In this document: in pieces, positions 61,795 through 64,000 of the stretch
Layout of the letters: the number at the start of each line of letters is the position of its first letter
Numbering within the stretch: the stretch's first letter is position 1
From: GCA-002727735 sp038134525
GTDB lineage: Bacteria > Bacteroidota > Bacteroidia > Flavobacteriales_D > Parvicellaceae
Length of the DNA: 64,000 bases
Direction of reading: 5' to 3'
Assembly (NCBI GenBank): GCA_038134525.1
Contig: JAYPVI010000006.1
Span: 1-64,000 of the forward strand
Notes under the pieces: generated by a model
The model's database searches: none
Told to the model about the DNA's origin: nothing
The model's input: only the letters and a program-made list of their open reading frames with translations
Position numbers and translations under genes: made by a program

Positions 61795-62475
61795 ATGGAA
61801 CCTAAGAAAAATCCAAATATAAGTAGTGAGGACACTAAATCCAGATCTGTATTTATTTTAACTGGTCTTGTTTTGGTTGTAGCATTAATGTTGTGTATTG
61901 TAGAGTATAAAAAGATTGATATTGCTGGAGCAGGTATTGAGTCATCGCTAACAGCTCTAGATGACGAAGAAGTGGTAGAAATAAATCCAAATACACCACC
62001 ACCACCACCACCACCACCACCACCACCAGCTCCACCAGAAGAAGTGGAGGTGTTAGAAGAAGAAGACGAAAGAGAAGAGACCAATACCATTATCATAGAC
62101 CAAGAAGCTGAAATTGATGTTGTTATTGAAGTAGAAGAAGAGCCAGAACCTGTAGTGGAAGAAATTTTTGACGTGGTAGAGGAAAATCCTGAATTTGTAG
62201 GTGGGATGGCTAAGCTATATGAATATCTTGGAAAAAACATTCAGTACCCAGAAATGGCCAAAGAAAACGGTATTCAAGGTAAAGTGTTTGTGCAGTTTGT
62301 AGTGTGGAAAGACGGAACAATTCGAGATGTAAAAGTTGTGAAAGGAGTGCATAAAACTTTAGATAATGAGGCCACGCGTGTGGTGAAGACCATGCCTAAG
62401 TGGACACCAGGAAAACAACGAGGTAAAGCAGTAAACGCAAGGTTTACCCTTCCAATAAAATTCAGAATAAGTTAA
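61795..62475 (+). CDS. TonB-family energy transducer, copy 1
   Basis: 226 residues: cytoplasmic N-terminus (~20), one membrane helix (FILTGLVLVVALMLCIVEY, about 20-38), a periplasmic linker with eleven Pro in a row (residues 68-78) and a long acidic stretch (EEVEVLEEEDEREE, IDVVIEVEEEPEP), then a C-terminal TonB domain (about 145-226) with FVGGMAKLYEYLGKNIQYPEMA, QGKVFVQFVVWKDG and WTPGKQRGKAVN. It passes proton-motive-force energy to outer-membrane receptors. Copy 2 follows after 34 bases and is nearly identical in the C-terminal domain. Confidence 0.93.
   Translation: MEPKKNPNISSEDTKSRSVFILTGLVLVVALMLCIVEYKKIDIAGAGIESSLTALDDEEVVEINPNTPPPPPPPPPPPAPPEEVEVLEEEDEREETNTIIIDQEAEIDVVIEVEEEPEPVVEEIFDVVEENPEFVGGMAKLYEYLGKNIQYPEMAKENGIQGKVFVQFVVWKDGTIRDVKVVKGVHKTLDNEATRVVKTMPKWTPGKQRGKAVNARFTLPIKFRIS
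61996..62028 (+). repeat. (CCA)11 trinucleotide repeat
   Basis: Eleven perfect CCA units encode eleven consecutive Pro in the linker of TonB copy 1. Gain or loss of units keeps the frame. Not seen in copy 2. Confidence 0.95.
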
Positions 62476-62509
62476 ATTCGGAACAGTTTTTGTACTCATT
62501 AAATAAACT

Positions 62510-63193
62510 ATGAGTATGAAATCAAATAATAATAACGAGAAAGATATTTCTACTAAGGGAATTATCTTTTTTTCCTCACTTATTTTATCATTAGCATTTG
62601 CGCTTTGTTTACTGGAGTTTAAAATAATTAAACTAACAGAAAAAGAGGTTTCAAGTTCTATTGTATATGTCGATGATGAAATAATATATGAAATTGAAAA
62701 ACAAATTATTCAACCACCAAAACCAATTGTACTTCCTCCAACTCCCCCAGAATTTATAAAAGTAAAACCCAATATTAAGATCAATACTAAACCTACAATT
62801 CAAACTCCCAATAAGATTAATGATGAGTTGATTTTTACTGAATTATATCTTGAGCCTGATTCAGTCGTACTTATTGATTCCATATTTGAAGTGGTAGAAG
62901 AAGATCCGAGCTTCCCCGGAGGTGAAAAGAAATTGTATGAATTTTTATCGAAAAACTTAAATTATCCTGAAATGGCTAAAGAAAATGGTATTCAAGGAAA
63001 AGTGTTTGTTCAATTTGTTGTATGGAATGACGGGAGTATTAAGGATGTTAAGATTATTAAGAGTATTCATAACACATTAGATAGAGAAGCCTCTAGAGTT
63101 ATAAAAGCTATGCCTAATTGGGCTCCAGGTAAGCAACGCGGTAAGGCTGTTAATACCAAGTTCACCCTACCGATTAAATTTAAGCTTGGTTGA
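62510..63193 (+). CDS. TonB-family energy transducer, copy 2
   Basis: 227 residues, same plan as copy 1: helix about 22-42 (IIFFSSLILSLAFALCLLEF), then a Pro- and Lys-rich linker (QPPKPIVLPPTPPEFIKVKP) instead of poly-Pro/Glu, and a C-terminal TonB domain. Both share EMAKENGIQGKVFVQFVVW and PGKQRGKAVN almost exactly, while linkers differ. Tandem duplication is the clear inference, with the linkers free to diverge, possibly to serve different receptors. ATG 62510 or 62516 are both possible starts. It converges with cysN, 1 base between stops. Confidence 0.93.
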   Translation: MSMKSNNNNEKDISTKGIIFFSSLILSLAFALCLLEFKIIKLTEKEVSSSIVYVDDEIIYEIEKQIIQPPKPIVLPPTPPEFIKVKPNIKINTKPTIQTPNKINDELIFTELYLEPDSVVLIDSIFEVVEEDPSFPGGEKKLYEFLSKNLNYPEMAKENGIQGKVFVQFVVWNDGSIKDVKIIKSIHNTLDREASRVIKAMPNWAPGKQRGKAVNTKFTLPIKFKLG

Positions 63194-63194
63194 A

Positions 63195-64000
63195 TTAAAT
63201 AATCATTCCTGCTCCAACCGTATTATTACTTGCTTCATCAATAATTATGATACTACCGGTATTTCTGTTGTCTTTATATTTATCAGCAAAAAGTGGTTGT
63301 GTTACCCTTAAGCTAACTTTAGCAATATCGTTACATTTTATATTCTTGTCATCTTCAAGTCGATGTAGGGTGTTAATGTCCACTTTGTATTGAATATCTT
63401 TAATCATACATCTTGCCTCTTTTGAAGTGTGCCTAATGGTATATTTCCCTCTATTAACTAATGGGGTTTCACTCATCCAACATAACATCACTTCCACATC
63501 TTGAATAACTTTAGGTTGATTCTTTGGACGTACAATCATGTCTCCTCTACTCACATCAATATCATCCTCAAGTGTTAATGTTACAGACATAGGAGCGAAT
63601 GCTTCATCTATAGTTCCATGAAAGGTTTCAATCGATTTAATTTTGGATTGAAATCCCGATGGCAGAACGGTAATCTCATCCCCAACCTTAAATACACCAC
63701 CAGCTATTCTACCTGCATAACCTCTGTAGTCGTGAAATTCATCTTTTTGTGGTCTAACCACATATTGTACAGGAAATCGACAATCAATATGATTATGATC
63801 TGAAGCTATGTGTACATTTTCTAGGGTGTGTAATAGAGTGCTACCTTCATACCAAGGCATATTATTTGAACGATTAACTACATTATCTCCATTTAATGCG
63901 CTTATAGGTATAAACCTAAAATCTTTTGTTATAAGTTTTGAACTAAAGCCAACTAATTCTTCTTTTATTTTTTCATATTGCTTTTGATCATAATCTACTA
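63195..64000 (-). CDS. cysN: Sulfate adenylyltransferase subunit 1 (CysN), C-terminal part
   Basis: GTPase subunit that activates sulfate to APS with CysD. The frame continues past the right edge: codons between the ATG at 63860 and 64000 read VDYDQ...DFRFIPISALNGDNVVNRSNN, so the internal ATG is not the start and the gene enters from the right. Visible: the G5 motif (SALNGDNVV), then MPWYEGSTLL, and EF-Tu-like beta-barrel domains 2 and 3 (FPVQYVVRPQ, FHDYRGYAGRIAGG, MLCWMSETPLVNRGKYTIRHTSKEARC split at residues 150-185 of the fragment). The N-terminal GTPase P-loop is outside the window. Assimilatory or PAPS-forming variants cannot be distinguished here. About 268 residues are shown. Confidence 0.93.
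   Translation of the reverse strand, partial: VDYDQKQYEKIKEELVGFSSKLITKDFRFIPISALNGDNVVNRSNNMPWYEGSTLLHTLENVHIASDHNHIDCRFPVQYVVRPQKDEFHDYRGYAGRIAGGVFKVGDEITVLPSGFQSKIKSIETFHGTIDEAFAPMSVTLTLEDDIDVSRGDMIVRPKNQPKVIQDVEVMLCWMSETPLVNRGKYTIRHTSKEARCMIKDIQYKVDINTLHRLEDDKNIKCNDIAKVSLRVTQPLFADKYKDNRNTGSIIIIDEASNNTVGAGMII

Noticed and set aside
61785..62240. Minus-strand frame with a poly-Gly run opposite TonB copy 1
   Set aside because: It mirrors the poly-Pro codons of a clear TonB protein; no family features of its own.
1..64000. Search for CRISPR arrays, insertion sequences, prophage or anti-phage islands
   Set aside because: No regularly spaced repeats, transposase, integrase or phage genes seen; nearly all genes are core metabolism or envelope functions.

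Overview
The window is AT-rich, densely packed chromosomal DNA from a member of the Bacteroidota, most likely order Flavobacteriales. I infer this from Type IX secretion (T9SS) genes (PorX, SprA, cargo with type A sorting tails), an alternative complex III (act) operon, promoters of the TTG-N17-21-TAnnTTTG type, family-specific genes (DUF4270, DUF6029, Omp28, bifunctional lpxC/fabZ, GH3-like enzyme) and gene orders common in this group (porX / HD protein-lpxD-lpxC/fabZ-lpxA; maeB-ruvA-sprA-gcvH). Genus cannot be told from the sequence. I see no prophage, insertion sequence, CRISPR array or rRNA, and no gene-free stretch longer than about 250 bases.

Layout. 0-10.6 kb: tail of an S9 peptidase, then a minus-strand run (single-domain starch synthase-like protein, DUF4270 lipoprotein, glmS), panC and a flippase-like membrane protein, aspS, a small zinc-ribbon protein, and a tRNA-Leu(CAA)-dCMP deaminase-S41 protease unit in which no ATG, GTG or TTG lies near the expected deaminase start. 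10.6-19.6 kb: a MORN-type secreted protein, prs-rplY-pth, a deoxynucleoside kinase, a minus-strand unit of sppA, a 33-residue membrane microprotein, a GH3-family ligase and a secreted protein, then folK with a second, divergent kinase. 19.6-35 kb: an OmpA/TPR lipoprotein, a secreted SPOR-like protein, and the respiratory operon actABCDEF-coxB-coxA. 35-44.7 kb: an outer-membrane protein whose signal-peptide codons contain a terminator, ruvB, queG, ctaA, a small lipoprotein, porX, and the lipid A genes lpxD, lpxC/fabZ, lpxA behind an HD phosphohydrolase. 44.7-50.9 kb: an envelope cluster with three CxxC thioredoxin-like proteins, a beta-barrel, a T9SS cargo protein and a sirtuin. 51-64 kb: maeB, ruvA, sprA, gcvH, two tandem TonB-type proteins and the start-truncated cysN.

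How they work together. Actabc-type quinol oxidation feeds electrons through the haem subunits to cytochrome oxidase (coxA/coxB), and ctaA nearby makes the haem A that this oxidase family can use. PorX regulates, and SprA is the outer-membrane channel of, the T9SS, which exports the two sorting-tail proteins; lipid A synthesis next to porX supplies the LPS to which many such cargo proteins are attached. The most unusual thing I found is a SPOR-like domain of about 70 residues inserted in the cytochrome subunit ActE, with a clear homologue in the secreted protein encoded just upstream of, and divergent from, the same operon.
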